Part shown: piece after piece, positions 1 through 8,452 of the stretch | Layout of the letters: each line of letters opens with the position of its first letter | How positions within the stretch are numbered: the stretch's first letter is position 1 | Origin: Aquimonas sp041395245 | GTDB lineage: Bacteria > Pseudomonadota > Gammaproteobacteria > Xanthomonadales > Xanthomonadaceae | Direction: 5' to 3' | Length of the DNA stretch: 64,000 nucleotides | Assembly (NCBI GenBank): GCA_041395245.1 | Contig: JAWLAY010000022.1 | Location: 1-64,000 of the forward strand | Notes under the pieces: model-generated | Databases searched by the model: none | What the model was told of the DNA's origin: nothing | What the model saw: only the letters and a program-made list of their open reading frames with translations | Translations under genes and position numbers: made by a program

Positions 1-1
1 G

Positions 2-334
2 CCAGACGTGGCCAGCGTGATGGCCGACTTTGCCCGACGCGCGGAGTACGCGGGGCAGGGGCCGTTCAACATCTGGCGACAGTCCGGGTTGCCCTGGGCG
101 GAAGCCAGATCGCTGCGTGAATGTCGGCGTCGACTGCGCGCGTCCGCGCTACCCAAGGCAACCCAGGACGCGTTGCTCTGGAGTTGCCGGAAGGAAGCCA
201 ATGCCGCGATGCGCGCCGCGCAGTTCCGCGGCGCCGAGCGACTGTTTGCGCTGTGGCATGTGCTGCATCTGCCGCTGGTGGTGATTCTGGTCATCACTGC
301 CCTCGTTCACGTGCTCGCTGTGCACATGTACTGA
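2..334 (+). CDS. C-terminal fragment of a membrane protein of the multihaem cytochrome locus
   Basis: The frame is open from the left window edge to a TGA at 332-334, so the start lies outside the window. The visible part is a charged, Arg-rich stretch that ends in one hydrophobic helix of about 20 residues at the extreme C-terminus. That helix has His residues near both ends (WHVLH and HVLAVH), a pattern seen in membrane-anchored redox proteins that bind haem in or beside the bilayer. The next gene starts 3 bp downstream, so the two are probably co-transcribed. I infer a membrane electron-entry or anchor subunit for the downstream cytochromes. The family cannot be named from this fragment. 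Confidence 0.6.
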   Translation, partial: PDVASVMADFARRAEYAGQGPFNIWRQSGLPWAEARSLRECRRRLRASALPKATQDALLWSCRKEANAAMRAAQFRGAERLFALWHVLHLPLVVILVITALVHVLAVHMY

Positions 335-337
335 GCC

Positions 338-2134
338 ATGAAGACGACACGCGCCCCGTTGACCTCCACTGCCGCGGCGCTGGGGCTCTGTCTGGTGCTC
401 GGTCTCGGCACATCGCAGGCCTCGATTGTGGAGCGCGCGCTGATGCCCGGTGAGGTGATCGCCGGGCATGCCAAGTACGAAGACGAGTGCGATCGTTGCC
501 ACATCTCGTTCGATCAGTCGGCACAGGCCGCGCTTTGCGCGGATTGCCACGATGAGATCAAGCATGACCTGGATGCCGGTCAGGGCATGCACGGACGTTT
601 GCCGGAAACCGAGTGTCGTACCTGTCATACCGATCACAAGGGTCGCGACGCACGAATCGCCGAGTTCGACCATGCCAGCTTTGATCATGCCAAGACCGAT
701 TTCGCCCTGGTCGGAGGCCACGCCAAGGTTGAATGCGTCGATTGCCACACGCCGGACCGGACCTACCGCGAAACACCGTCGGGATGCGTCGCGTGTCATC
801 GCGACGACGATCCGCACAAGGACACGTTCGATGAGGACTGTGCGGAATGCCACGTTGCCGACGACTGGCTGAAGACCGAGTTCGACCATGCACTGACCGG
901 ATTCGATCTATTGGGCAAGCACGCGGACGTGGTCTGCGCCGACTGCCATGTCGAGCCCTCCACCAAGGTCGCGCTGGATACGCAATGTGTGGCCTGTCAT
1001 CGCGATGATGACACCCACAAAGGCGCGATGGACGACGACTGCGCGGCCTGCCATTCCGAGAGCAACTGGACCGACACGCGCTATGACCATCGAGACACCG
1101 GATTCGCACTGCTCGGCAAGCATCAGCAGATCGATTGCGTTGATTGCCATCGCAGCGCGTCCGACTACGGTGGATTGAAACAGGACTGCGCCAGCTGCCA
1201 CGCAGACGACGACGCCCATCGCGGTGGACTGGGCAAGGCGTGTGGTGAGTGTCATGACGCCGCGCGCTGGGATAGCGCGCCCGGCTTCCGACACGACAAG
1301 ACCCAGTTCGCGCTGGACGGTGCCCATCGAGATGCCCAATGCCGGGGCTGTCATGCCGATGCGGAGCACTTCCACGACACGTCGACCGCATGCGTGGCAT
1401 GTCATCGTGAGGACGACACGCATGAAGGCCGACTGGGTGAACAGTGTGGCGACTGTCATTCCACCCGGAAGTGGGATGCGAGCAGTTTCGACCACAGTCG
1501 GGACACCGATTTCGCGCTGCGCAATGCGCATGCCAAGGCGGAATGTGCGGATTGCCACAAGGACGGTGTCGAGCGCCCATCCGGGCCACGCAGTGCGGCG
1601 CGCGACTGCATCGATTGCCATGCCGACGACGATCCGCACGAGGATCAGCTCGGCAAGCAATGTGCCGACTGCCACGGTGATGTCGCTTGGAAAGAAACCA
1701 CGTTCGACCATGCCCGCACCGACTTTCCCCTGATCGGCGCGCACCTGGCGGCGGAGTGCAAGGCCTGCCACCTCGATGCGACCTATCGCAGTGAAGGCAA
1801 GGATTGCATCGCCTGCCATCGTGACGACGATCAGCACGAGGGGGCCTTGGGTGAGGACTGCGCCGAGTGTCACAGCGTCCGCGACTGGGCGCTGTGGGAG
1901 TTCAACCATGATCGGCAGACCGATTTTCCGCTCACCGATGGACATCGCGGCCCACCCTGCGCCGCGTGCCACAAGGGCGACGACGGCCTGCGCAGCAAGC
2001 TCAGCATGGCCTGCGTGAGTTGCCATGCCAAAGACGATCCGCATGACCGTCAGCTCGGCAGCAACTGTGCGAGTTGCCACCAAACCACCACCTTCGGGGA
2101 CCTGCGTCCGACGACGCAAAGGAGCAAGCCATGA
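338..2134 (+). CDS. 24-haem c-type cytochrome, secreted, built from three-haem repeats
   Basis: The 598-residue product has an N-terminal signal peptide (hydrophobic core about residues 10-28) and 24 CxxCH haem-binding motifs from about residue 51 to the C-terminus. The motifs fall in repeats of about 67 residues, each with three CxxCH. Each repeat also has three extra conserved His: in the acidic DDDxH segment after one motif, in an F/Y-D-H motif, and in a G-K/A-H motif. That count would allow bis-His ligation of every haem. The protein is very acidic. The family is cytochrome c3-like multihaem proteins, which act in the periplasm or outside the cell as electron wires. The stop codon overlaps the start of the next cytochrome gene by 4 bp (ATGA). 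The electron donor and acceptor cannot be read from sequence. Confidence 0.88.
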   Translation: MKTTRAPLTSTAAALGLCLVLGLGTSQASIVERALMPGEVIAGHAKYEDECDRCHISFDQSAQAALCADCHDEIKHDLDAGQGMHGRLPETECRTCHTDHKGRDARIAEFDHASFDHAKTDFALVGGHAKVECVDCHTPDRTYRETPSGCVACHRDDDPHKDTFDEDCAECHVADDWLKTEFDHALTGFDLLGKHADVVCADCHVEPSTKVALDTQCVACHRDDDTHKGAMDDDCAACHSESNWTDTRYDHRDTGFALLGKHQQIDCVDCHRSASDYGGLKQDCASCHADDDAHRGGLGKACGECHDAARWDSAPGFRHDKTQFALDGAHRDAQCRGCHADAEHFHDTSTACVACHREDDTHEGRLGEQCGDCHSTRKWDASSFDHSRDTDFALRNAHAKAECADCHKDGVERPSGPRSAARDCIDCHADDDPHEDQLGKQCADCHGDVAWKETTFDHARTDFPLIGAHLAAECKACHLDATYRSEGKDCIACHRDDDQHEGALGEDCAECHSVRDWALWEFNHDRQTDFPLTDGHRGPPCAACHKGDDGLRSKLSMACVSCHAKDDPHDRQLGSNCASCHQTTTFGDLRPTTQRSKP

Positions 2135-4170
2135 AACGCCAGCTTGATCGGGGACGCCTGTTCCTGTGGTTCGCGCTACTGTTCAGCAATGCGCTGTGGG
2201 CTGCTGCGCCAGCCGGTGGCAAGAGGGACTTTGACCATGCCACCACGGGTTTCATCCTGTCGGGCGCGCATCAGTCGGCGGCCTGCGAAGGTTGCCACCA
2301 GAACGGCGTTCTGAAGGGCACGCCCAAGGTCTGTGCGAGCTGCCATGGGCCCTCGGCGCGCATTCAGGCGACGCCCTGGCCAAGTGGACATGTCCAGACC
2401 TTGGCGACCTGCGACACCTGCCATCAAATGAAGGCTTGGTTGCCCGCACGTTTCGATCATGGGTCCGTTGCCAACGAGCGTTGCTCCAGTTGCCACAACG
2501 GCAATACCGCACGCGGTAAACCGTCGGATCACCCGAATACCAACGCCGATTGCGTGAGTTGTCACCGGACGTCCGCGTGGACACCGGCGCGCTTCGATCA
2601 TCGCGATGTCTCGCCAGGCCAGTGCGCGAGCTGTCATAACGGAACTGATTCGACCGGCAAACCCAGCAATCACATCCCGACCTCGGCCTCGTGTGATTCC
2701 TGTCATCGCACCTCGGCATGGACACCGGCGACGTTCAATCACAACAACGTCACCGCGGGCACCTGCGCGACCTGTCACAACGGCAGCGCCGCGACGGGCA
2801 AGCCAAGCAACCACCTGCCGACGACGGCCTCGTGTGACTCCTGTCATCGCACCTCGGCGTGGACACCGGCCACCTTCAATCACAACAACGTGACCGCGGG
2901 TGCCTGCGCGACCTGTCACAACGGCAGCACGGCGACGGGCAAGCCGAGCAACCATCTGCCGACGACGGCCTCGTGTGACAGTTGCCATCGCACCTCGGCG
3001 TGGACGCCTGCGACGTTCAATCACAACAACGTGACCGCGGGTGCCTGCGCGACCTGTCATAACGGTAGCGCCGCGACGGGCAAGCCAAGCAACCACCTGC
3101 CGACGACGGCGTCGTGCGACTCCTGTCATCGCACCTCGGCGTGGACGCCTGCGACGTTCAATCACAACAACGTGACCGCGGGCGCCTGCGCGACCTGTCA
3201 CAACGGCAGCACGGCGACGGGCAAGCCTAGCAACCATCTGCCGACGACGGCCTCGTGTGACAGTTGTCATCGCACTTCGGCGTGGACACCGGCGACCTTC
3301 AATCACAGTGGGGTCGTCACCGGTACCTGTGCGACCTGCCACAACGGCAGCACGGCGACCGGCAAGCCGGGTAATCATCTGCCGACGACAGCGTCTTGCG
3401 ATGAGTGCCATCGCACTTCCGCCTGGACACCGGCGACCTTCAATCATTCGAACGTCACGCCGGGTGGCTGCGCGACCTGCCACAACGGCAGCACGGCGAC
3501 GGGCAAGCCGGGCAATCATTTGCCGACCACGGCGTCGTGCGACGACTGCCACCGGACCACGGCCTGGACCCCGGCGACCTTCAATCATTCGAACGTGACG
3601 CCGGGCGGCTGCGCGACCTGCCACAACGGCAGCACGGCGACGGGAAAGCCCGGCAATCATCTGCCGACCACGGCGTCGTGCGATGCCTGCCATCGCACCA
3701 CAGCATGGACGCCGGCCACGTTCAGCCACAGCAATGTGGCACCGGGAACCTGTGCAACCTGCCACAACGGCAGTTCGGCGACCGGCAAGCCGGGTGGTCA
3801 CTTCGTCACGACGCGTTCCTGCGACGACTGTCACCGCACGACGTCCTGGACGCCAACCCTGACCTACAGCCACATCTCGATCGGCTATCGCGCGCATCGC
3901 TCTGGTGTGGATTGCAATGACTGTCACCGCAACAACAGCGAGGTCATCAGTTGGCAGTTCCCCGCGTATCGACCGAACTGCGCGGGTTGTCACGCCAACG
4001 AGTTCGAGGCTGACGAGCACAAGAAGGTGAACTCGCCACGCATCTACTACACGGTTTCCGAACTGCAGGACTGCACTGGCTCCTGCCACGTCTACACCGA
4101 CTCCACCTTCACGCAGATCCAGCAGGCGCGGAGCAATCACCATCGACCGACAGACGGAGGCTTCGACTGA
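2131..4170 (+). CDS. 25/26-haem c-type cytochrome made of ten 47-residue two-haem repeats
   Basis: I chose the ATG at 2131 because it overlaps the preceding stop (ATGA), follows an AAAGGAG site and gives a clear signal peptide ending near residue 25 (ALWAAAP). The 679-residue product carries 25 CxxCH motifs plus one CTGSCH (Cx3CH) near the C-terminus. Ten tandem units of exactly 47 residues each hold two CxxCH motifs and two further invariant His (in F-N/D-H and in N/D-H before a Pro), matching bis-His ligation of both haems. Each unit also has a conserved RTSAW/RTTAW motif after the first haem site. The last 100 residues leave the repeat pattern and may be a cap or docking region. With the 24-haem neighbour and the barrel protein downstream it probably forms part of an extracellular electron-transfer route; this is inferred from context. 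Confidence 0.88.
   Translation: MKRQLDRGRLFLWFALLFSNALWAAAPAGGKRDFDHATTGFILSGAHQSAACEGCHQNGVLKGTPKVCASCHGPSARIQATPWPSGHVQTLATCDTCHQMKAWLPARFDHGSVANERCSSCHNGNTARGKPSDHPNTNADCVSCHRTSAWTPARFDHRDVSPGQCASCHNGTDSTGKPSNHIPTSASCDSCHRTSAWTPATFNHNNVTAGTCATCHNGSAATGKPSNHLPTTASCDSCHRTSAWTPATFNHNNVTAGACATCHNGSTATGKPSNHLPTTASCDSCHRTSAWTPATFNHNNVTAGACATCHNGSAATGKPSNHLPTTASCDSCHRTSAWTPATFNHNNVTAGACATCHNGSTATGKPSNHLPTTASCDSCHRTSAWTPATFNHSGVVTGTCATCHNGSTATGKPGNHLPTTASCDECHRTSAWTPATFNHSNVTPGGCATCHNGSTATGKPGNHLPTTASCDDCHRTTAWTPATFNHSNVTPGGCATCHNGSTATGKPGNHLPTTASCDACHRTTAWTPATFSHSNVAPGTCATCHNGSSATGKPGGHFVTTRSCDDCHRTTSWTPTLTYSHISIGYRAHRSGVDCNDCHRNNSEVISWQFPAYRPNCAGCHANEFEADEHKKVNSPRIYYTVSELQDCTGSCHVYTDSTFTQIQQARSNHHRPTDGGFD
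2410..3819 (+). repeat. Ten in-frame 141-bp tandem repeats inside the cytochrome gene
   Basis: Units begin with the first Cys codon of the haem motif at 2410, 2551, 2692, 2833, 2974, 3115, 3256, 3397, 3538 and 3679. An eleventh, partial unit starts at 3820. The spacing is exactly 141 bp throughout. Units between 2692 and 3396 are nearly identical at the DNA level, which suggests recent duplication or gene conversion. Outer units are more diverged. Confidence 0.92.
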
Positions 4171-4173
4171 TCC

Positions 4174-6294
4174 ATGAACAGCACAGCACAAACCCCATTT
4201 TTCAGTCGTCCGATTCGACTCGGCCTTATTGCGCTGATGCTGGCCTGCAGCGGCAATGCGTTTTCCCAGGTTTTGGATGACGTGCAGGCCAGCAGTGATG
4301 CGGCCACCACCACCATCGACATCGACCTGCTGGCACAGATCAACTACCAGCGGTATCTGGTTCTGCCTTCCGGCAACACGGTGCAGGTGTACTTCACCGT
4401 GACAGCGGGTGAAGACTACGGCGGCGACGTGCTGGAGGAGTCGCGCAGCGTGCCGTCAAATGCGCGCATGCCGGGATTCGAAGTCCGCTTTGCCTCGACG
4501 CGAACCACCGGTACCCAGCGTCGACTGGACATCGACTTCGCGACGGCGGTGGATGTCGTCCAGGTGGGCCTGGGTCGCGACAATCGATCCCTGCGCATCG
4601 TCGTGCGAAACCCGGAACCGGTCGCGCCGATGCCTTCAGCCGCTACCACGGCGGCGGCGGTCGATGTGAGTGACCCGCAGGCCGCCTTGGCGGAGGCCAA
4701 GGCGTCACTGGCGATGCAGCAATACGAGCAGGCCATCGCCATCCTCAACCGCATCCTCAATCTGCCGCCCAATCCCGCCTCGCAGGCGGCGCAGGAGCTG
4801 ATCGGCGATGTTCGCGCCGCGTTGGGCGAGGTGGGTCGCGCGCGCGCCGAATACAACCTCTATCTGAAGCTGTATCCGAGTGGTGAAGACGCGGAACGCG
4901 TCCGCCAGAGTCTGGCCGCGCTGGTTGAGCCAGCGGGCAGCACGGAAGCCGAGGCGACGCGCGCACCGCAATGGATGCACTGGGGCAGTGCCTCACTGTC
5001 GTACTACGGCGGGCAGTCCCGCATCCAGAACGAAACCACCATCGTGACCCCGGCGACCAACTCGACCGAAATCGATGTGCAGACCATTTCCGGCGTTGAC
5101 CAGTCGGCATTCGTCACCAATCTGGATACCTCCTCACGCTATCGCAGCACCGATTGGGACAATCGTTTCGTGTTTCGTGACGTGGCGTCCTACAGCCTGT
5201 TGAGTGGGGTGTCCAGCGAAAACCGCCTGTCCGCGCTGTTCGGTGATTTCAAGTATCAGCCGTTGGCACTGACCGCGCGCGTCGGGCGGCAGTCGTCGAC
5301 CGGCAATGGCGTGCTGGGACGGTTTGACGGCGCGACGGCGGGATGGGCGTTCCTTCCAGGCTGGCGTGTCATCGCACTGGCCGGTGTGCCGGTCGACACC
5401 GGTCTGGGCGAAAGCAAGTCGTTTGCCGGGGCCGCGCTGGAAAACACCTCCTTGATCGACGGCATGACGGCCACGCTGTACGGCATCAATCAGACCACCG
5501 AAAGCATTACCGACCGCCGTGCCGTCGGGGCCGAGCTGCGCTACTTCCGTGCCGGGCTTTCCTTGTTCTCGGTGTTCGACTACGACGTGAAGTTCTCCGA
5601 ACTGAATATCGCCTCGGCACAGGGCAGTTGGACCTTCAGCAAGGGCACAACGGTCAACGCGCTGTACGACCTGCGTCGTGGCCCGACCCTGCAGATGAGC
5701 AACGCCCTGCTGGGCGAGACCGCCACGACACTCGACGTACTGCGTGCCACGATGTCGCTTGAGCAGATCGAGCAGCAGGCGCTGGGTCTGTCGCCGCAGT
5801 CGGAAGTCATTCTGTTGGGCGCCACCCATCCGGTTTCCGCGCGTTGGCAGTTTGGATTGGAGGGGCGCGTGTCAGCCATCGATGGCACCCTTGCGACGGC
5901 GACCTTGCCTGCCATGGCGGGTACCGGTGATGTCTACGCGATCACGGCACAGGCAATCGGTACGGGACTCTGGATGCCCAGCAGCGTGCTCGTCCTCAGT
6001 GCCAGCAATCTGACCAGCGACAGCTATGACGCCTGGTTGATGGCGGCCAACAGCCGCATGCGATTCGGCACCAACTGGATCTTCGAGCCGGGCCTGCGCT
6101 GGTATCGGCAGAGCAATGTCAGCGGGACGACGCTGCGGCGCCTGTCGCCCAGTGTGCGATCACAGTATCGGTTCAACGAACACTCCAGCCTGGAGCTGGA
6201 GTTCACGTTGGAGCGTTCGGTGTCCGACGCCGCACTGAGCTCGGAAACCAGCAACCTGCTGTTCTATTACCTGAGCTACCGCTACGACTTTTGA
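4174..6294 (+). CDS. Outer-membrane beta-barrel protein with N-terminal AMIN-like and TPR regions
   Basis: The 706-residue product has a signal peptide (residues 1-32, ending ...GNAFS). An extracytoplasmic beta-rich domain at about 35-150 resembles AMIN-type domains. Then come a proline/alanine linker and a TPR-like helical region (about 165-255, with paired helices such as AKASLAMQQYEQAIAILNRIL). From about residue 270 the alternating aromatic/polar pattern and the terminal aromatic residue (ending SYRYDF) are typical of an outer-membrane beta-barrel. It starts 3 bp after the 25-haem cytochrome. In known porin-cytochrome conduits (MtrAB, Pio, Mto types) a barrel sheathes a multihaem cytochrome, and the position here fits that role. 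I see no clear homology to MtrB, so an assembly-factor or ordinary porin role remains possible. Confidence 0.72.
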   Translation: MNSTAQTPFFSRPIRLGLIALMLACSGNAFSQVLDDVQASSDAATTTIDIDLLAQINYQRYLVLPSGNTVQVYFTVTAGEDYGGDVLEESRSVPSNARMPGFEVRFASTRTTGTQRRLDIDFATAVDVVQVGLGRDNRSLRIVVRNPEPVAPMPSAATTAAAVDVSDPQAALAEAKASLAMQQYEQAIAILNRILNLPPNPASQAAQELIGDVRAALGEVGRARAEYNLYLKLYPSGEDAERVRQSLAALVEPAGSTEAEATRAPQWMHWGSASLSYYGGQSRIQNETTIVTPATNSTEIDVQTISGVDQSAFVTNLDTSSRYRSTDWDNRFVFRDVASYSLLSGVSSENRLSALFGDFKYQPLALTARVGRQSSTGNGVLGRFDGATAGWAFLPGWRVIALAGVPVDTGLGESKSFAGAALENTSLIDGMTATLYGINQTTESITDRRAVGAELRYFRAGLSLFSVFDYDVKFSELNIASAQGSWTFSKGTTVNALYDLRRGPTLQMSNALLGETATTLDVLRATMSLEQIEQQALGLSPQSEVILLGATHPVSARWQFGLEGRVSAIDGTLATATLPAMAGTGDVYAITAQAIGTGLWMPSSVLVLSASNLTSDSYDAWLMAANSRMRFGTNWIFEPGLRWYRQSNVSGTTLRRLSPSVRSQYRFNEHSSLELEFTLERSVSDAALSSETSNLLFYYLSYRYDF

Positions 6295-6373
6295 TGACTG
6301 ACGCGGCAGGCATTGATGGGCGCGCAGGCGTCGTTGGGGAAGATCGTTGGCGGCAGGGCTGCCGGAGGTGCGT

Positions 6374-7534
6374 GTGAGTGCAACCGTTTGGATGAGTGTT
6401 TCGCTGTTGTTGATCGTGGCGGCGTTCGCGGTCTGGTGGGCGGAACGTGAGGGTCGACGCCATCGGGCAAGGCTTGCGGCGCTCGACAATGCATGGCTGC
6501 ACGGTCTGCTGGATGACGCCACCTTTCTTGCCCGACGCAAGGACAGTCTGACGCAGAGGCCGCTCCGGGCCGCGGGTCCTGGCCTTTGGGTGCTGGGTCC
6601 GGCCTTGGTTCTGCCGTTCGCCGCCGCGCTGCTCTGGCAGAGCAAGCTGTCCACCGACGCGCCGGCGGGCGCGCCCGTGGCGACCATGCCAGGTGCGCCG
6701 TCCGGTGTGGCTTCCAGTGCCGATAGCGCACCGCGCGCGCGCTCGATGGACGAGGTGCTGGCCAGCTTGTCGACCCGACTGCAGCGCGATGGTGGCTCGG
6801 TCGATGACTGGCTGTTGCTGGGTCGCGGCTATGCGTCGCAGGGCAAGTTTAGCGAGGCCGAAGCCGCGCTGCGGTCGGCGCATGCGCAGGCTCCCGAGCG
6901 GCTGGACGTCGAAGTCGAATGGATCGAGGCGCGGGCCAAGCAGCAGGGCCGTTTTGCGGCAGAGGATCAGGCGCGTCTGGTCGAACTGGCAGCGCAGGAC
7001 CCCAGTCAGGCGAAGCCACTCTGGTTGCTGGCTGAACTGGCCGAGCAGTCGGGCGATACGAGCAGCGCTGCGCAGCGCTGGAACGAGGTGCTGGCTCTGT
7101 TGCCCACTGACAGTCCGGATCGCGCGGTGGTGATGCAACGGCTCGGTCGGCAGGACGCAACAAGCCAACCCACCGTGTCCAGCGCGGACCAGGGACTGCA
7201 GATTGACCTGCAGGTAGCCGCCGGACTTGCCGATGGGTTGTCGCCGCAGGCGACCGTTTTCATTTTCGCCCGCTCACCCGATAGCCCGATGCCCGTGGCG
7301 GCGCATCGGATCACACTTGGCGAGCTGCCTGCCACGATCCATCTCGATGATCGGTACCTGATTCAACCGGGACGCTCGCTGTCGAGTTATGGCCCACTTC
7401 TGGTTGGCGCGCGGGTGTCGGTATCCGGTGATGCGCGGCCCGCATCCGGTGATATCGAAGCCGAGCTGATACGCGTCGAATCATTGGATTCGGGAAATCG
7501 ATTGTCATTGGCGCTGTCGAAAATTCGACCCTGA
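6374..7534 (+). CDS. ccmI: CcmI/CycH-like cytochrome c biogenesis protein with TPR region
   Basis: The frame opens at a TTG at 6347, but GTG 6374 is preceded by GGAGG at 6364-6368 and is the better start, giving 386 residues. Two N-terminal membrane helices flank a short charged loop (residues about 5-20 and 60-80). A TPR-type helical region covers about 115-260, and a C-terminal beta domain ends the protein (PQATVFIFARSPDSPMPVAA and following). This two-helix, TPR and C-terminal-domain layout is that of CcmI/CycH, which presents apocytochromes to the haem ligation machinery. Its place directly behind genes needing about 50 covalent haems fits a dedicated maturation factor. No ccmF or ccmH is in the window, so the symbol is by resemblance only. 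Confidence 0.7.
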   Translation: MSATVWMSVSLLLIVAAFAVWWAEREGRRHRARLAALDNAWLHGLLDDATFLARRKDSLTQRPLRAAGPGLWVLGPALVLPFAAALLWQSKLSTDAPAGAPVATMPGAPSGVASSADSAPRARSMDEVLASLSTRLQRDGGSVDDWLLLGRGYASQGKFSEAEAALRSAHAQAPERLDVEVEWIEARAKQQGRFAAEDQARLVELAAQDPSQAKPLWLLAELAEQSGDTSSAAQRWNEVLALLPTDSPDRAVVMQRLGRQDATSQPTVSSADQGLQIDLQVAAGLADGLSPQATVFIFARSPDSPMPVAAHRITLGELPATIHLDDRYLIQPGRSLSSYGPLLVGARVSVSGDARPASGDIEAELIRVESLDSGNRLSLALSKIRP

Positions 7535-7624
7535 ATGGTGGTGAAATGACGCACCAGGCGGGGCTTGGTTGTCTGACATTGGCATGAGTGAATCGCCATT
7601 CACTGTCATTGGCGGGGAGTAGTC

Positions 7625-8365
7625 ATGCGTACTGGCGTTGGAAAGCAATTGGCCTTGAGTGTGTTGGTGCTTTGGCTGGTCTCTCATGGCTCGGTTTGGG
7701 CGTCGCCGGATGGTGATTGCATCGTTGCCGCCGCCGCGCGCGATACGCGGGTGGCCGACGCGCAGACCCTGCTGATGGCCGATGATCAGCGCCTGTATCG
7801 CGTGGATCTCGCCCAGACGTGTCCGGCCTTGCTGGAACTTCGCAGCATTAGCCTGCGTGCACGCGAAGGACGTTTGTGTGGCAGTCGCGGCGAGGCGGTG
7901 ATTGCCAATGGGGATATTTGTGAGATCGCCGTGGTTACGCCGATCGAGGCAGGTGAATATGCGCAACGCGCGGGTATGAGCGAGGCGCAACTCGCGCTGG
8001 AATTGCCGCCACAAATGGACGCCACCGAAGTTACGGCGCCGCGCCTTCCGCGCAGTTTTACCAGTGGAAAGTTCTGTTTCGACCCCAATCGTGCGACCGG
8101 TTGGCAATTGCTGGATGGCAATCGGGTACGGGTGGATCTGCGGCGGCGCGGCAAGGTCGAGTTGACGCTTTCCAGCAGCTGCCCTGAACTGGAACAAGCC
8201 AGTGCGGTGAGCTTCCGTTCTGGCTTGGGCGTCGGTGCTGTCTGTGGCAATGCCGGGGACCGCATCGTTCCGATCGAGGAAGCGCCGCAATTCGCCGGGC
8301 CGCTGCGCTCACGTCTCTTCACCTGCTTCATCACCCGCGTCGAACCGGTTCTCGCCCAACGCTGA
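7625..8365 (+). CDS. Secreted protein of unknown function with two related Cys-containing domains
   Basis: The 246-residue product starts at an ATG behind a GGGGAG site and has a signal peptide (cleavage likely after ...GSVWA, about residue 26). The mature part holds two similar halves. Each has an R-x-Y/V-x-V-D-L strand, a CP-L/E turn, a segment ending in CG, and a final C-x-I strand. The Cys spacing suggests disulfides in the periplasm. The pattern recalls small DUF6491-like secreted proteins common in Xanthomonadales, but I cannot confirm that. It lies 90 bp after the CcmI-like gene and may be a separate unit. No enzymatic motif is visible. Confidence 0.65.
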   Translation: MRTGVGKQLALSVLVLWLVSHGSVWASPDGDCIVAAAARDTRVADAQTLLMADDQRLYRVDLAQTCPALLELRSISLRAREGRLCGSRGEAVIANGDICEIAVVTPIEAGEYAQRAGMSEAQLALELPPQMDATEVTAPRLPRSFTSGKFCFDPNRATGWQLLDGNRVRVDLRRRGKVELTLSSSCPELEQASAVSFRSGLGVGAVCGNAGDRIVPIEEAPQFAGPLRSRLFTCFITRVEPVLAQR

Positions 8366-8452
8366 GCGAACGACGCCGGGCGAGGGCGTTGATGCTGTCG
8401 CCCAGCGCGGAGGCTCGCTACAGTGGATGTTCCTTCCACGATGGAGCGGAGC

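Noticed and set aside
2410..3819. CRISPR array, because of regular 141-bp spacing
   Set aside because: The repeats are in-frame haem-motif units of a cytochrome gene with no unique spacers and no cas genes.
2176..4191. 671-codon open frame antisense to the second cytochrome
   Set aside because: It mirrors the tandem haem repeats on the other strand, is Arg/Val-rich low-complexity and has no ribosome site. It is a shadow of the true gene.
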